DNA of 64,000 nucleotides from Romboutsia sedimentorum (GCF_030131845.1 NZ_JASKYM010000002.1:62001-126000); one strand, 5' to 3'; shown: positions 16,728 through 25,888, counted from the stretch's first letter. The notes: generated from the sequence alone by a model not told the origin. Translations and numbers: made by a program.

Positions 16728-17789
16728 ATGATACAAATATTAACAGGAACAGCACTACTTTTATTAGTCTTAGCACTGTTTACACTATTTAGTTACAAAG
16801 CTCCACATGGTATGAAGGCAATGGGAGCATTAGCAAGTGCTGCTTGTGCCAGCTTTTTAGTTGAAGCTTTCCATTTTTCTTTCTTTGGTGAAGTTTTAGG
16901 ATTTAAATTCTTAGAAAGTGTAGGAGCTGCCAATGGTTCATTAGGTGGAGTTGCAGCAGCTATATTAGTTCCACTAGCATTAGGAGTATCTCCTGTTTAT
17001 GCAGTTTTAGTAGGACTATCAGTATCAGGATTTGGTATACTTCCTGGATTTATAGCAGGTTATTTAGCAGCTTTTGTAGTTAAATTCTTTGAAAAGAAAG
17101 TACCAGCAGGACTTGACTTAATTGTAATAATAATAATTGGTGCACCATTAGCAAGAGCGATTGCTATGGGAATGGATCCAATTGTTAATAATACATTACT
17201 TAGAATAGGTCAAGTTTTAATACAAGCAGCAGATGCTTCTCCGATAGTTATGGGTATAATACTTGGTGGACTTATAACAGTTGTAGCAACAGCACCACTT
17301 AGTTCAATGGCGCTTACATCTATTATAGGGCTTACAGGATTACCAATGGCAATAGGAGCATTATCAGTATTTGGATCATCTTTTATGAACTATATATTCT
17401 TCACAAAAATGAAATTTGGGTCCAAAAAAGATAATATATCAGTAGCAATAGAACCTCTTACTCAGTCAGATATAATATCTGCAAACCCAATACCAGTCTA
17501 TGTTACAAACTTTATAGGTGGGGCAATGTCTGGTGTAATAGTAGCTTATATGCAACTTATAAATAACACTCCAGGTACAGCAACACCAATAGCAGGTTTG
17601 GCTATAATGTTTGCTTATAACCCAGCAGGAAAAGTAATAGTAGCAGCGCTTGGATGTATAGTAGTCAGTGTGATAGGTGCATTTATAGGATATGCTATAT
17701 TTAAAAACTACAAAATAATAACAGCAGATGAAATAAGAGGAAACACCATAAGAAGAGATGACCATGATGATGATGGGCATATAGTTTAA
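16728..17789 (+). CDS. PTS_EIIC_2-type membrane protein
   Basis: A 353-residue integral membrane protein with about eight to ten hydrophobic segments. It resembles the PTS_EIIC_2 family (PF13303-like), proteins related to PTS permease IIC domains but usually encoded without IIA or IIB partners. Recognisable parts are the amphipathic glycine/alanine-rich repeats, SPIVMGIILGGLITVVATAPLSS and a conserved TPIAGLAIMFAYNPAGK region. The C-terminus is a charged, histidine/aspartate-rich tail (RRDDHDDDGHIV) that could bind metal. ATG 16728 follows TAGGAGG. It sits behind ptsHI but after a terminator and has no neighbouring IIA or IIB gene. Substrate is unknown. Confidence 0.75.
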   Translation: MIQILTGTALLLLVLALFTLFSYKAPHGMKAMGALASAACASFLVEAFHFSFFGEVLGFKFLESVGAANGSLGGVAAAILVPLALGVSPVYAVLVGLSVSGFGILPGFIAGYLAAFVVKFFEKKVPAGLDLIVIIIIGAPLARAIAMGMDPIVNNTLLRIGQVLIQAADASPIVMGIILGGLITVVATAPLSSMALTSIIGLTGLPMAIGALSVFGSSFMNYIFFTKMKFGSKKDNISVAIEPLTQSDIISANPIPVYVTNFIGGAMSGVIVAYMQLINNTPGTATPIAGLAIMFAYNPAGKVIVAALGCIVVSVIGAFIGYAIFKNYKIITADEIRGNTIRRDDHDDDGHIV

Positions 17790-17933
17790 GAAAATTTTTA
17801 TAAAATATAGTGTGTTAGTTATTTTAACTAATAAAGTAAAGAAATAACCCTAAATATAAATATAAATGAATTAAAATTCACAAAATAACTATAATAATTA
17901 AAAGCTATGAAGATAGTAAAAAAAAATATTGTA

Positions 17934-17962
17934 TTGACAGTATCCATTTAATGCATTAATAT
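17934..17962 (+). promoter_or_regulatory. Sigma-A promoter for the asnA T-box transcript
   Basis: TTGACA (17934-17939), a 17-base spacer and TAATAT (17957-17962). The T-box leader starts about 25 bases downstream. Confidence 0.8.
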
Positions 17963-17987
17963 AACTATAAAATACAAACAAAAATAA

Positions 17988-18276
17988 ACCCTAAAGACTG
18001 TGAAAGGAAGAGTAAATATAGTATGTAGTCTCAGCGAGTTGGTGATAGTGAGAGTCCAACACGAAGTCTATATTGAAGAACCTCCTGGAGTTGCTAACCG
18101 AAATTTTATTAAAAAAGTAGGCTTAGACGGAACCAATCCGTTATAAAGTTGGAATGTACTGAAGAAATTCGCTACATTATAAGGAGAACTTGTTTTTCAA
18201 GTTAATCAGGGTGGTACCGCGGAAATTATACCTTTCGTCCCTATATTTTAAATATAGAGACGAAAGGTTTTTTTTA
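17988..18276 (+). promoter_or_regulatory. T-box riboswitch, asparagine type, upstream of asnA
   Basis: A tRNA-sensing leader RNA. Stem I holds the GTTGGTGATAGTGAGAGTCCAAC-like arm (about 18040-18062). A specifier loop pairs an AGTA on the 5' side with GAA-G-AAC on the 3' side, and AAC (18079-18081) is an asparagine codon. The T-box core AGGGTGGTACCGCGG is at 18208-18222. A terminator stem (18231-18248 with about 18251-18267) is followed by eight T. Uncharged tRNA-Asn should stabilise the antiterminator and allow asnA expression. The specifier agrees with the downstream gene, which supports the assignment. Confidence 0.95.
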
Positions 18277-18398
18277 TGCAATTAAACTTTTTGTATAAAA
18301 GGTCATGGCCAGACCGAATAAAAATGTATGACGTCATACTCAAATTATAAAGTTAACTTTAAAAATCGAAACTACTAAAATATAAGGAGAGTATAAAA

Positions 18399-19403
18399 AT
18401 GTGCTTAATAATACCAAAAGAATATAAAAATAGTTTAGGAGTTATACAAACTCAAGAAGCAATAAAAGACCTTAAGGATTTTTTTGAAAATAGATTAGGA
18501 GAAACTCTAAAGCTTACAAGAGTATCTTCGCCATTATTTGTATTACCTGAAAGTGGTACAAATGACGATTTAAATGGAATAGAAAAGGCAGTAAGTTTTC
18601 AAGTACCAGATATAGGTAAAAGTGCTGAAATAGTTCAATCTTTAGCTAAATGGAAGAGAATGGCTTTAAAGAAATATGGTTTTGATATTGGTAAAGGACT
18701 ATATACAGATATGAATGCTATTAGAAAAGATGAAGAATTAGATAACATACATTCTATATATGTAGACCAATGGGACTGGGAGCTTACAATAGACAAAGAT
18801 GATAGAAATTTAGAAACTTTAAAAAGTGTAGTTACAAATATATATGAAGTGTTTAAATCAACAGAAGAGCACATTAACAATATATATCCACAAATAAAAA
18901 AAATACTTCCAAAGGATATAACTTTTATAACTAGCCAAGAATTATTAGATATGTATCCAAACTTAACTCCAAAAGAAAGAGAAGATAAAATCGTTAAAGA
19001 AAATGGAGCAGTATTCTTAATGCAAATAGGTAAAGAATTAAGTTGTGGTCAAAAGCATGATGGAAGAAGTCCAGATTATGATGATTGGGAATTAAACGGA
19101 GATATACTTTTTTATAACCCTGTATTAGATAATGTTATAGAATTATCTTCAATGGGAATAAGAGTAGATGAAGAAAGTCTAGATAGACAATTAAAAGCAT
19201 CAGGTTGTGATGATAGAAGAACGCTAGATTATCACAAAGCATTATTAAAGGGAGAACTTCCATACACTATAGGTGGAGGTATTGGTCAATCAAGAATCTG
19301 TATGTATTTCTTAAACAAAGCACATATAGGAGAAGTTCAAGTTGGAATATGGTCAAAAGAAATGATTGAAAAATGCGGTGAAAGTGGAATACATTTACTT
19401 TAA
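18399..19403 (+). CDS. asnA: Aspartate-ammonia ligase (asparagine synthetase A)
   Basis: A 334-residue cytoplasmic enzyme making asparagine from aspartate, ammonia and ATP. It is a class II aminoacyl-tRNA-synthetase fold. Recognisable AsnA segments include VSSPLFVLPESGTNDDLNG (about 42-60), VSFQVPD, KWKRMALKKYGF, YVDQWDWE and the C-terminal GGGIGQSRICMYFLNKAHIGEVQ with the ATP-binding arginine. Length is normal. ATG 18399 follows AAGGAGAG. It is preceded by an Asn-specific T-box, so it should be induced when tRNA-Asn is uncharged. Ammonia dependence fits an amino-acid-fermenting anaerobe. Confidence 0.97.
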   Translation: MCLIIPKEYKNSLGVIQTQEAIKDLKDFFENRLGETLKLTRVSSPLFVLPESGTNDDLNGIEKAVSFQVPDIGKSAEIVQSLAKWKRMALKKYGFDIGKGLYTDMNAIRKDEELDNIHSIYVDQWDWELTIDKDDRNLETLKSVVTNIYEVFKSTEEHINNIYPQIKKILPKDITFITSQELLDMYPNLTPKEREDKIVKENGAVFLMQIGKELSCGQKHDGRSPDYDDWELNGDILFYNPVLDNVIELSSMGIRVDEESLDRQLKASGCDDRRTLDYHKALLKGELPYTIGGGIGQSRICMYFLNKAHIGEVQVGIWSKEMIEKCGESGIHLL

Positions 19404-19483
19404 TTAAAATAAGTTTAATATATTTATCAAAACACTCATATAGGTTATAATATAATTTAAGTTAAACTTAAGAGGTGATAAAT

Positions 19484-19879
19484 ATGAAAGATTCAGTGAA
19501 GGTAATAGATATTTTTCTGGATAAATTTAAAAAAGTATTAGTAAGATTTAGAGACGCTAAATTTGGTTTACTTTTTATTGTAAATATATTTAAATTACCA
19601 GATTTTTTTACCGATAGAGATGTAAATATAATAAGTAAATTCAAAGTAGCATTTTCCCTAGGAACTGCAATGCTATATATTATATCTGGAATAGATTTTA
19701 TACCAGAGATGATACTTGGTGCATTTGGATTCATAGATGACATATTCGTACTTGTCTGGAGTTTGGGTATTGTTAACGAAGAAATTGAAAAATATAAAAA
19801 AAAATTAAAAGAAAATGAAAATATAAATAAAAATATTATAGATGACGTAAAATTCGACATAAAAGATGAAGATGAATAG
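19484..19879 (+). CDS. DUF1232 (YkvA-like) membrane protein
   Basis: A 131-residue protein with the DUF1232 signature YIISGIDFIPEMILGAFGFIDDIFVL (in family form YLISPIDLIPD...GFVDD) in a hydrophobic hairpin at about residues 60-90. A charged, lysine-rich tail follows. The family is widespread, membrane-associated and of unknown function. The start is ATG 19484 with the ribosome site AGAGGTG at normal spacing; the GTG at 19475 is inside that site. It is monocistronic by position. Confidence 0.82.
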   Translation: MKDSVKVIDIFLDKFKKVLVRFRDAKFGLLFIVNIFKLPDFFTDRDVNIISKFKVAFSLGTAMLYIISGIDFIPEMILGAFGFIDDIFVLVWSLGIVNEEIEKYKKKLKENENINKNIIDDVKFDIKDEDE

Positions 19880-20152
19880 TGATGTTTAATCACTATTTAT
19901 TTTTATGTTAAAAATGTGTTAAAAAAATGGAAAATCGATTTCTAAAAACAAAAATCGACTATATTTGACAATCTTTTGATGATAAAGAAAGTTGAGAAAA
20001 TTTAAAAAATTATTAAAAAAATAAATCAAAAAGTATCAAAAAAAGTAATAAATAAAGTTTAATTAGTGAAAAACAAAGGAAAACGTTGACGGATTAAGGG
20101 GAATACCCTATCATATAGTTTAACAGATAAAATATAACAGGGAGGATTTATC
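19880..20152 (+). other. Intergenic region before the symporter gene
   Basis: 273 AT-rich bases. It holds two ATCGA-containing segments (about 19932 and 19955), a TTGACA at about 19966 and a GGAAAACGTTGAC element at about 20078-20091. The last matches the first half of the C. difficile CcpA consensus as I remember it (RRGAAAANGTTTTCWW). No small gene is supported. Confidence 0.3.
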
Positions 20153-21352
20153 ATGAAAAAAATGGGATTAGTTCCAAAATTGATTATGGGTATCATAGCC
20201 GGTATATTAATCGGTAGTTTTGCACCAGAATTAATAGTGCAAATTTTAGTAACAGCAAGTTCATTATTTTCATCTTTCTTAAAATTCGTTATACCATTTA
20301 TAATTATAGGATTTGTTACAGCTGGTATAGCAGATTTAGCGACTGGAGCTGGAAAATTATTGGGAATAACTACAGGGATAGCATATGGTTCTACTATAAT
20401 AGCAGGATCAATAGCATTTTTAGTAGCATCAACAATATTCCCATCATTTATAGATGCAAGTGTTGCAGCACAAATAGGTGATCCAGAGGCAGGTATGGTA
20501 CCAGCAATATTTAGTATACCTTTAGAGCCAATGGTAGATGTAACAGCGGCAATAGTATTTGCATTTATGTTAGGTCTTGGAATATCAGCTTTAAGAAACA
20601 AAGGTAAAGGTGAGACTTTATATGGGATGGCTTTAGAATTCCAAGAAGTAGTTACAAAGACTTTATCTACAGCAATAATACCTTTATTACCTCTATATAT
20701 AGCAGGAACATTTGCTAATATAACTTATGCAGGTCAAGTTTGGGATATATTAGGAGTATTCTGGAAAGTTTACTTAGTAGTAATACCTCTACATTTAATA
20801 TATCTTGTAGTACAATTTACAGCAGCAGGAGCTTTCACTGGAAAGAACCCTATAAAGATGTTAAAGAACCAAATACCAGGATATTTAACAGCAGTAGGTA
20901 CTCAATCTTCAGCAGCGACTATACCTGTTAACGTTGAATGTGCTAAAAACAATGGAATAAGTAAAGAAATAAGAGAATTCTGTGTACCTTTATGTGCAAC
21001 AATTCACTTATCTGGAAGTATAATATCAGTTACATCATTTGCTGTTGCAGTACTTATGATGAATGGTATGGATTATGGTTTTGCTACTATGATGCCATTT
21101 ATATTAATGCTAGGAATCGCAATGGTTGCAGCACCAGGAGCACCAGGTGGAGCAATAATGAGTGCACTTCCATTCTTACCAATGGTTGGTATACCATCTG
21201 ATGGTGGACTTGCAAGTTTAATGATAGCGCTATACTTAACTCAAGATAGTTTTGGAACTGCAGCTAACGTATCAGGGGATAACGCAATCGCAGCAGTTGT
21301 TGATCATATAAACAACAAGATGAATAAAAAATCAAACAAGAAATCAGCTTAA
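20153..21352 (+). CDS. Dicarboxylate/amino acid:cation symporter (DAACS family)
   Basis: A 399-residue secondary transporter that brings in acidic or neutral amino acids or C4-dicarboxylates with Na+ or H+. It has about eight membrane segments. The serine-rich re-entrant loop is GTQSSAATIPVNVECAKNNG (about 257-276), and the C-terminal transport-core segment is TQDSFGTAANVSGDNAIAA with the substrate-binding Asp/Asn. It is closest in character to the SstT/GltP-like group. A strong ribosome site (AGGGAGG) precedes ATG 20153. It is single, with its own terminator. Substrate cannot be read from sequence, although an Asn/Ser-type substrate would suit the asnA neighbourhood. Confidence 0.9.
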   Translation: MKKMGLVPKLIMGIIAGILIGSFAPELIVQILVTASSLFSSFLKFVIPFIIIGFVTAGIADLATGAGKLLGITTGIAYGSTIIAGSIAFLVASTIFPSFIDASVAAQIGDPEAGMVPAIFSIPLEPMVDVTAAIVFAFMLGLGISALRNKGKGETLYGMALEFQEVVTKTLSTAIIPLLPLYIAGTFANITYAGQVWDILGVFWKVYLVVIPLHLIYLVVQFTAAGAFTGKNPIKMLKNQIPGYLTAVGTQSSAATIPVNVECAKNNGISKEIREFCVPLCATIHLSGSIISVTSFAVAVLMMNGMDYGFATMMPFILMLGIAMVAAPGAPGGAIMSALPFLPMVGIPSDGGLASLMIALYLTQDSFGTAANVSGDNAIAAVVDHINNKMNKKSNKKSA

Positions 21353-21373
21353 TTAATTAAATTAAAGAAAATT

Positions 21374-21414
21374 AAAGCCTTTGAGAAAATTAAATTTTTT
21401 CAAAGGCTTTTTTG
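21374..21414. terminator. Terminator between symporter and LysR genes
   Basis: A stem of AAAGCCTTTGA...TCAAAGGCTTT (21374-21384 with 21400-21410) has a T-run, with A-rich sequence on the other side. It can serve both convergent genes. Confidence 0.88.
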
Positions 21415-21432
21415 TATAGTAAATGTTTTAAA

Positions 21433-22347
21433 TTATTGTTTAGTAAGTATATTTATGAACTCCGATGATATTAAGGAGAGTATAGAGTCTTTTAATTTTA
21501 TCCAGCCCATAGTTATTTTGGGTAGATTATCTATAGGAATATATCTACCAGTATGTGTATTGTTAAAAGATAATTTTGTTTTACTATTGTCTAATTTAAC
21601 TATTAGGGTTACTGCATTTATAGATTCCATAGTATAAACCAGTGCCCCATAATCAGAAACTAATATGCTGTTTTTAAATGACAATAATTCATCTTTATAA
21701 ATTTCATTAGAGTATAAAGAATTATAATCATCATGGTTACATGTAACTAAAGGATAATCAAATAAGTCTTCTAAGGTTATATTTTCCCTAGAATATAAAG
21801 GATGATTATCTAGTATATAACCTTTCAATTGCCCAGATACAATTGGGTTAAATTCAATATTTCTAGAACTGAATAATTTCTCCCATAAATTCACATGATT
21901 GTTAGATATAGAAACAATACCTATATCGGCATTTTTTCTAACTACATCATCTAATACTTCAAAATAATGAGAGTGCTTAATTTTAAAGTTAGTAGATGAA
22001 TCTTTATAATGAGAGTGTAAGCTTAAAAATTTATCCATAACAAAGGAAAAGGACTGAGTTGATAATGAAAAATTTAAAGGTATTAAAGATTTATTATTTG
22101 AATTTATAGAATTTATATTTTCTATATTTTTATAAATTAATTCAGCATATTTTAAAAATTCTTCTCCTTTAGAAGTTAGTATAACACCTCTAGGTAATCG
22201 TTCAAATACTTTAAATCCAAGTTCATATTCTAAATTTTTTATACTAGCACTTAAATTAGGTTGAGTTAAAAGTAAGTTTTTAGAAGCTCTTGATATAGAA
22301 CCTACTCTAGCTATTTCTAATGAATAAATGATCTGTTCAAGTTTCAT
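21433..22347 (-). CDS. LysR-family transcriptional regulator
   Basis: A 304-residue DNA-binding regulator. The N-terminal winged helix-turn-helix covers residues 1-60 (MKLEQIIYSLEIARVGSISRASKNL, then LLTQPNLSASIKNLEYELG). A LysR substrate-binding domain covers about 90-300. It is transcribed away from the M20 amidohydrolase at 22527 across a 179-base spacer, the usual arrangement for a LysR regulator and its target. It therefore probably controls that gene in response to an acyl-amino acid or product, which is inference. An AGGAGG ribosome site lies just upstream (complement of about 22354-22359). Confidence 0.93.
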   Translation of the reverse strand: MKLEQIIYSLEIARVGSISRASKNLLLTQPNLSASIKNLEYELGFKVFERLPRGVILTSKGEEFLKYAELIYKNIENINSINSNNKSLIPLNFSLSTQSFSFVMDKFLSLHSHYKDSSTNFKIKHSHYFEVLDDVVRKNADIGIVSISNNHVNLWEKLFSSRNIEFNPIVSGQLKGYILDNHPLYSRENITLEDLFDYPLVTCNHDDYNSLYSNEIYKDELLSFKNSILVSDYGALVYTMESINAVTLIVKLDNSKTKLSFNNTHTGRYIPIDNLPKITMGWIKLKDSILSLISSEFINILTKQ

Positions 22348-22526
22348 TTTATACCTCCTTAAATAATACGAATAATTATATATAAAAAATATTTATGGAT
22401 ATGCATAAATAATATAGATTTATAAAATAATGTAATAAGTAGTAATATTTAAATTATAGATTAAGTATAAATCATATCAAGCTTATTTAATATGATATTA
22501 GTATATAAATACTGGAGGAAACTATA

Positions 22527-23708
22527 GTGCTAAAACATTCAAAACAATTAAATGATTATATAGTTAAGTGTAGAAGGGAATTACATCAGATACCAGAAAC
22601 GGGATTAAACTTAGAAAAAACAGTAGAATATGTTAAAAATGAGTTAACTAAGATGAATATAGAGTTTAAGGAATTTAAAAATTGTACAGGTCTTTCGGCT
22701 ATAATAGGAACTGATACAAATACAAAAGTAATAGCTTTAAGAGCAGATATGGATGCACTACCAATAAAAGAAGAAACTGATGTTGAATTTAAATCAACTA
22801 ATGGAAATATGCATGCATGTGGACATGATGCACATACGGCTATGTTACTTGGTGCAGCCAAAATTTTAAAAGAAAATGAAGATAAGTTAAATGGAAGGGT
22901 TAAGCTTATATTCCAGCCAGGTGAAGAAGTTGGCGGTGGAGCAAAAGTTATGATGGACGAAGGAGTTTTAGAAAACCCTAAAGTAGACGCAATGATTGCT
23001 CAACATGTAATTGCAATTCCACACTTAAATCCAGGTCAGCTTGTAGTTAAAAAAGGTGGAATGATGGCATCATCAGATAAAATTTATATAAAAGTAATAG
23101 GAAAAGGTGGACATGCATCAACTCCAGAGATTACAAAAGATCCTATATTTATGACAAATCAAATTATAAATATGATACAAGGAATATTAACTAGAGAAAA
23201 TGATGCTCAAAATCCTGTAGTTATTAGTATAGCAAATATAAAGAGTGAACAGCCTGCATCACCTATTTATAATATAATACCTAATTATGTTGAAATACTT
23301 GGAACAGTTAGATGCTTAGAGAATGTATCAAGAGACTTTGTTAATAAAAGAATAGAAGAGATAGTTAAAGGCGTCACAATGACTATGGGTGGAGAATATG
23401 AGTATGAATATAGTTATGGATACCCAGCACTTTACAACAATAATGATATGGTAGATTTCATTAAAAACACTTGCGATAATATGCTTGGTGAAAATTCTAT
23501 GATAGAATTGCCAAAGGGTGCTATGGGTTCAGAAGATGCAGCATACTATTTTGAAAAAATTCCAGGAGTATATTATGCAATAAACACGATAGTCGAAGGT
23601 GAAATGCAATATCCACCTCATAATTCTAAGTTTAAAATAAATGAGGATGTATTATATAAAGGATGTGCGGTACTTGTTCAAGGTTCTATGGATTTTTTAA
23701 ATAAATAA
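22527..23708 (+). CDS. M20-family metal amidohydrolase (N-acyl amino acid / hippurate hydrolase type)
   Basis: A 393-residue M20D peptidase-like amidohydrolase that removes acyl groups from N-acyl amino acids or related compounds. The metal-binding residues are visible: Cys and His in MHACGHDAHTAM (about 91-102), the Glu pair in PGEEVGGGAK (about 132-141), His in AQHVIA and the late His in YPPHNSKFKINE. The dimerisation domain (GKGGHASTPE) lies between. It uses a GTG start at 22527 with a good TGGAGGAAA ribosome site, and no better ATG precedes it. The divergent LysR gene is the likely regulator. The exact substrate is unknown. Confidence 0.92.
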   Translation: MLKHSKQLNDYIVKCRRELHQIPETGLNLEKTVEYVKNELTKMNIEFKEFKNCTGLSAIIGTDTNTKVIALRADMDALPIKEETDVEFKSTNGNMHACGHDAHTAMLLGAAKILKENEDKLNGRVKLIFQPGEEVGGGAKVMMDEGVLENPKVDAMIAQHVIAIPHLNPGQLVVKKGGMMASSDKIYIKVIGKGGHASTPEITKDPIFMTNQIINMIQGILTRENDAQNPVVISIANIKSEQPASPIYNIIPNYVEILGTVRCLENVSRDFVNKRIEEIVKGVTMTMGGEYEYEYSYGYPALYNNNDMVDFIKNTCDNMLGENSMIELPKGAMGSEDAAYYFEKIPGVYYAINTIVEGEMQYPPHNSKFKINEDVLYKGCAVLVQGSMDFLNK

Positions 23709-23801
23709 TTTATAGGCAAAGGTGAGAATACAAGAATTTTACTGTTTTATAAGTAAAAGGTTTGTACAAAATAAAAAAATATGAAATATAAAATATAAAA
23801 T

Positions 23802-23840
23802 ATAAAAAAAGAAAAATATTAAATATTTTTCTTTTTTTAT
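23802..23840. terminator. Bidirectional terminator after the amidohydrolase gene
   Basis: A 19-bp AT-only stem (23802-23820 with 23822-23840) is flanked by A and T runs, between convergent genes. Just before it is a short 7-base AAATATA-type repeat. Confidence 0.75.
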
Positions 23841-23907
23841 ATTTATAAATCTTCTTGTATTTATAAAATATTAAAGTAGTACTATTGTTTTATAAATATA
23901 TGCTTTT

Positions 23908-24984
23908 TTATTTTAAAATAGTGTTTAATGATTTTAGTAAAAGTTGATTATCTTCAGGTTTTAAAATACAAACTCTAAAGAAATATTCACCAAGCCCATC
24001 AAAAGAAGAGCAATCTCTAATTATTATTTTATGAGGTATTAATTTTTCTCTAATTTCACTTGCAGTTAAAGCTTTTGAAGTTATCTCGCATAATATAAAG
24101 TTGCCTTGGCTATCATAAACTTTTAAGTCTTTTAATTTTTTTAGTTCTTTTAATAATAAAGTTCTTTGATCTGTCATTACTTTTACAGTATTATCTATAA
24201 AATCGCTATCCTTAAACATAACTTCACCCATCAAGGAAGCTAGGATATTTATATTCCATAAATCTAAATTAGAATTAATACTGTTCTTAACATTTTCATT
24301 AGAAATTAATCCATATCCAAGTCTTATACCAGGAGTAGAAAAGAACTTAGAAGTACCTCTTATAACAAATAGATTATTGTAGTTATCAACTAACTTAGTA
24401 GATGAAAACTTAGCATTATCAGTAAATTCAATGTAAGTTTCATCTACCATAACAAAAGCATTAGTGCTTTTTAATAAACATTCAATTTCAGTATTTGTAA
24501 AGGTAAATCCAGTTGGATTACTAGGATTACATATTATTATTAATTGGTAATTGTTTTTATTAACAGTGTTAATAAGGTTAGCTACATCAATTTTAAAATT
24601 ATTTTCTGGTTTAGAATAATATTTATCTATTTTACAATTTATTTTGCTTAATTCTTTTTCGTATTCAGAATAAGCAGGAGAAAGTAAAAGTGCATTAGTA
24701 GGATTAATAGTTTTTATAAAAGAAGAAATTAATTCTGTAGCACCACTTCCTAAGATTATGTTTTGTTGTAGACAATTACAGTAATTAGATATAGAATTTT
24801 TTAAATTTATGTAATTAGGGTCAGGATATATAGATACTTGATCTATGTTATTAATAACAGTTTCTTTGGCAAGCGTAGATGCTCCAAATGGATTTATATT
24901 AGAACTAAAATCTAGAAACTCATCTTTAGAAAAACCATATTTTTTAGACAAGTCATATAAATTAGCGCCATGATTTATGCTCAT
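23908..24984 (-). CDS. CobD/HisC-like PLP-dependent aminotransferase or threonine-phosphate decarboxylase
   Basis: A 358-residue fold-type I PLP enzyme. Features are NHGANLYDLSKKYG and DFSSNINPFGAS at the N-terminus, typical of threonine-phosphate decarboxylase CobD, CNPSNPTG (about 150-157), VDETYIEF with the PLP Asp, and the Schiff-base lysine in RGTSKFFSTPGIRLGYG (about 208-224). The N-terminal pattern favours CobD over histidinol-phosphate aminotransferase. No cobalamin or histidine genes are adjacent, so the role is uncertain. It may instead act on another amino-phosphate. The AGGAGGTAA ribosome site lies just upstream of the minus-strand start. Confidence 0.82.
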   Translation of the reverse strand: MSINHGANLYDLSKKYGFSKDEFLDFSSNINPFGASTLAKETVINNIDQVSIYPDPNYINLKNSISNYCNCLQQNIILGSGATELISSFIKTINPTNALLLSPAYSEYEKELSKINCKIDKYYSKPENNFKIDVANLINTVNKNNYQLIIICNPSNPTGFTFTNTEIECLLKSTNAFVMVDETYIEFTDNAKFSSTKLVDNYNNLFVIRGTSKFFSTPGIRLGYGLISNENVKNSINSNLDLWNINILASLMGEVMFKDSDFIDNTVKVMTDQRTLLLKELKKLKDLKVYDSQGNFILCEITSKALTASEIREKLIPHKIIIRDCSSFDGLGEYFFRVCILKPEDNQLLLKSLNTILK

Positions 24985-25345
24985 AAAGTTACCTCCTCAA
25001 TTAGTTTGTATACTTAGATTATAATACAAATAAATTTTTGTTGATAGTTTATTTATAGGTATATTATATCCACTTTAGACAATTTATAAATATGTATAAC
25101 CATATACATATTACTTTTGTGTTTAGATATAATAGAGTTTTTATTAGTATGTAGAAATACAAATTATTAATAATTTATATTTTTTATAAAGAATAAGTTG
25201 ATTTATGGGTAAAATAGAATTGAATAAACTGAATGTTATCAATATAAACGAATTATTTTTTAAAATTTAATAAAAATATTCTAATATTTTAAGTTCTATG
25301 TTATACTGTCTTTATAATAATATACGTAAAATTAGGAGGATTCAT
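24985..25345. other. Divergent intergenic region between the CobD-like gene and hpt
   Basis: 361 bases. It contains a stem-loop or operator-like inverted repeat TATGTATA-ACCA-TATACATA (25091-25110). A probable promoter for hpt, TTGAAT (25220-25225), has a 17-base spacer and TATAAA (25243-25248). A second weaker candidate ends in TATACT (25302-25307). No gene is supported here. Confidence 0.45.
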
Positions 25346-25870
25346 ATGTTCAAAGTTACAGAAGTGATGATATCTGAAGAACAATTAGCAGCGAAAGTAA
25401 GTGAGTTAGCTAAGCAAATAGAAAAAGATTTCCAAGGTGAAGAACTATTAGTAGTAGGTATACTTAAAGGGGCAAGTGTATTTGTTGCTGATTTAATAAG
25501 AAAAATAAACTTAGATGTTAATATAGATTTTATGAGTGTTTCAAGCTACGGAAACAGCACAGAAAGTTCAGGTACTGTAAAAATACTAAAAGACTTAGAT
25601 GTTAATATAGAAGGAAAGAATGTATTAATAGTTGAAGATATAATAGATTCAGGGTTAACTTTAAGCAACTTAGTTGCAGCACTTGAAACTAGAAACCCTA
25701 AGTCATTAAAATTATGTACACTATTAGACAAACCACAAAGAAGAAAAGCAAACATATTTGTTGACTATGTAGGATTTGTTATAGAAGACAAATTTATAGT
25801 AGGATATGGAATAGACTATGCAGAAAAATATAGAAACTTACCTTACATAGGTATAGTAGGGCAAGAATAA
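25346..25870 (+). CDS. hpt: Hypoxanthine phosphoribosyltransferase
   Basis: A 174-residue purine-salvage enzyme joining hypoxanthine or guanine to PRPP. It has the PRPP-binding loop VLIVEDIIDSGLTLSNL (about 93-109), the early VGILKGASVFVADL with the K-G flexible-loop region, and the C-terminal YRNLPYIGIV. Start is ATG 25346 behind AGGAGGA (25334-25340); an upstream in-frame ATG at 25298 has no ribosome site. In many Firmicutes hpt lies beside tilS and ftsH, but here it is alone, ending in its own terminator. Confidence 0.96.
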   Translation: MFKVTEVMISEEQLAAKVSELAKQIEKDFQGEELLVVGILKGASVFVADLIRKINLDVNIDFMSVSSYGNSTESSGTVKILKDLDVNIEGKNVLIVEDIIDSGLTLSNLVAALETRNPKSLKLCTLLDKPQRRKANIFVDYVGFVIEDKFIVGYGIDYAEKYRNLPYIGIVGQE

Positions 25871-25888
25871 ATTTAAATATACAATCTC

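Noticed and set aside
17466-17780. Minus-strand frame of 104 residues rich in Cys, Tyr and Trp
   Set aside because: It is the antisense shadow of the PTS_EIIC_2 gene, with no ribosome site and implausible composition.
17815-17831. TTAGTTA-TTT-TAACTAA hairpin as a terminator of the EIIC-like gene
   Set aside because: The stem is short, AT-only and lacks a T-run, so it is too weak to list as a terminator.
23783-23810. Short tandem repeat (AAATATA units)
   Set aside because: Only about three imperfect units in AT-rich sequence next to a terminator. Not a CRISPR or meaningful satellite.
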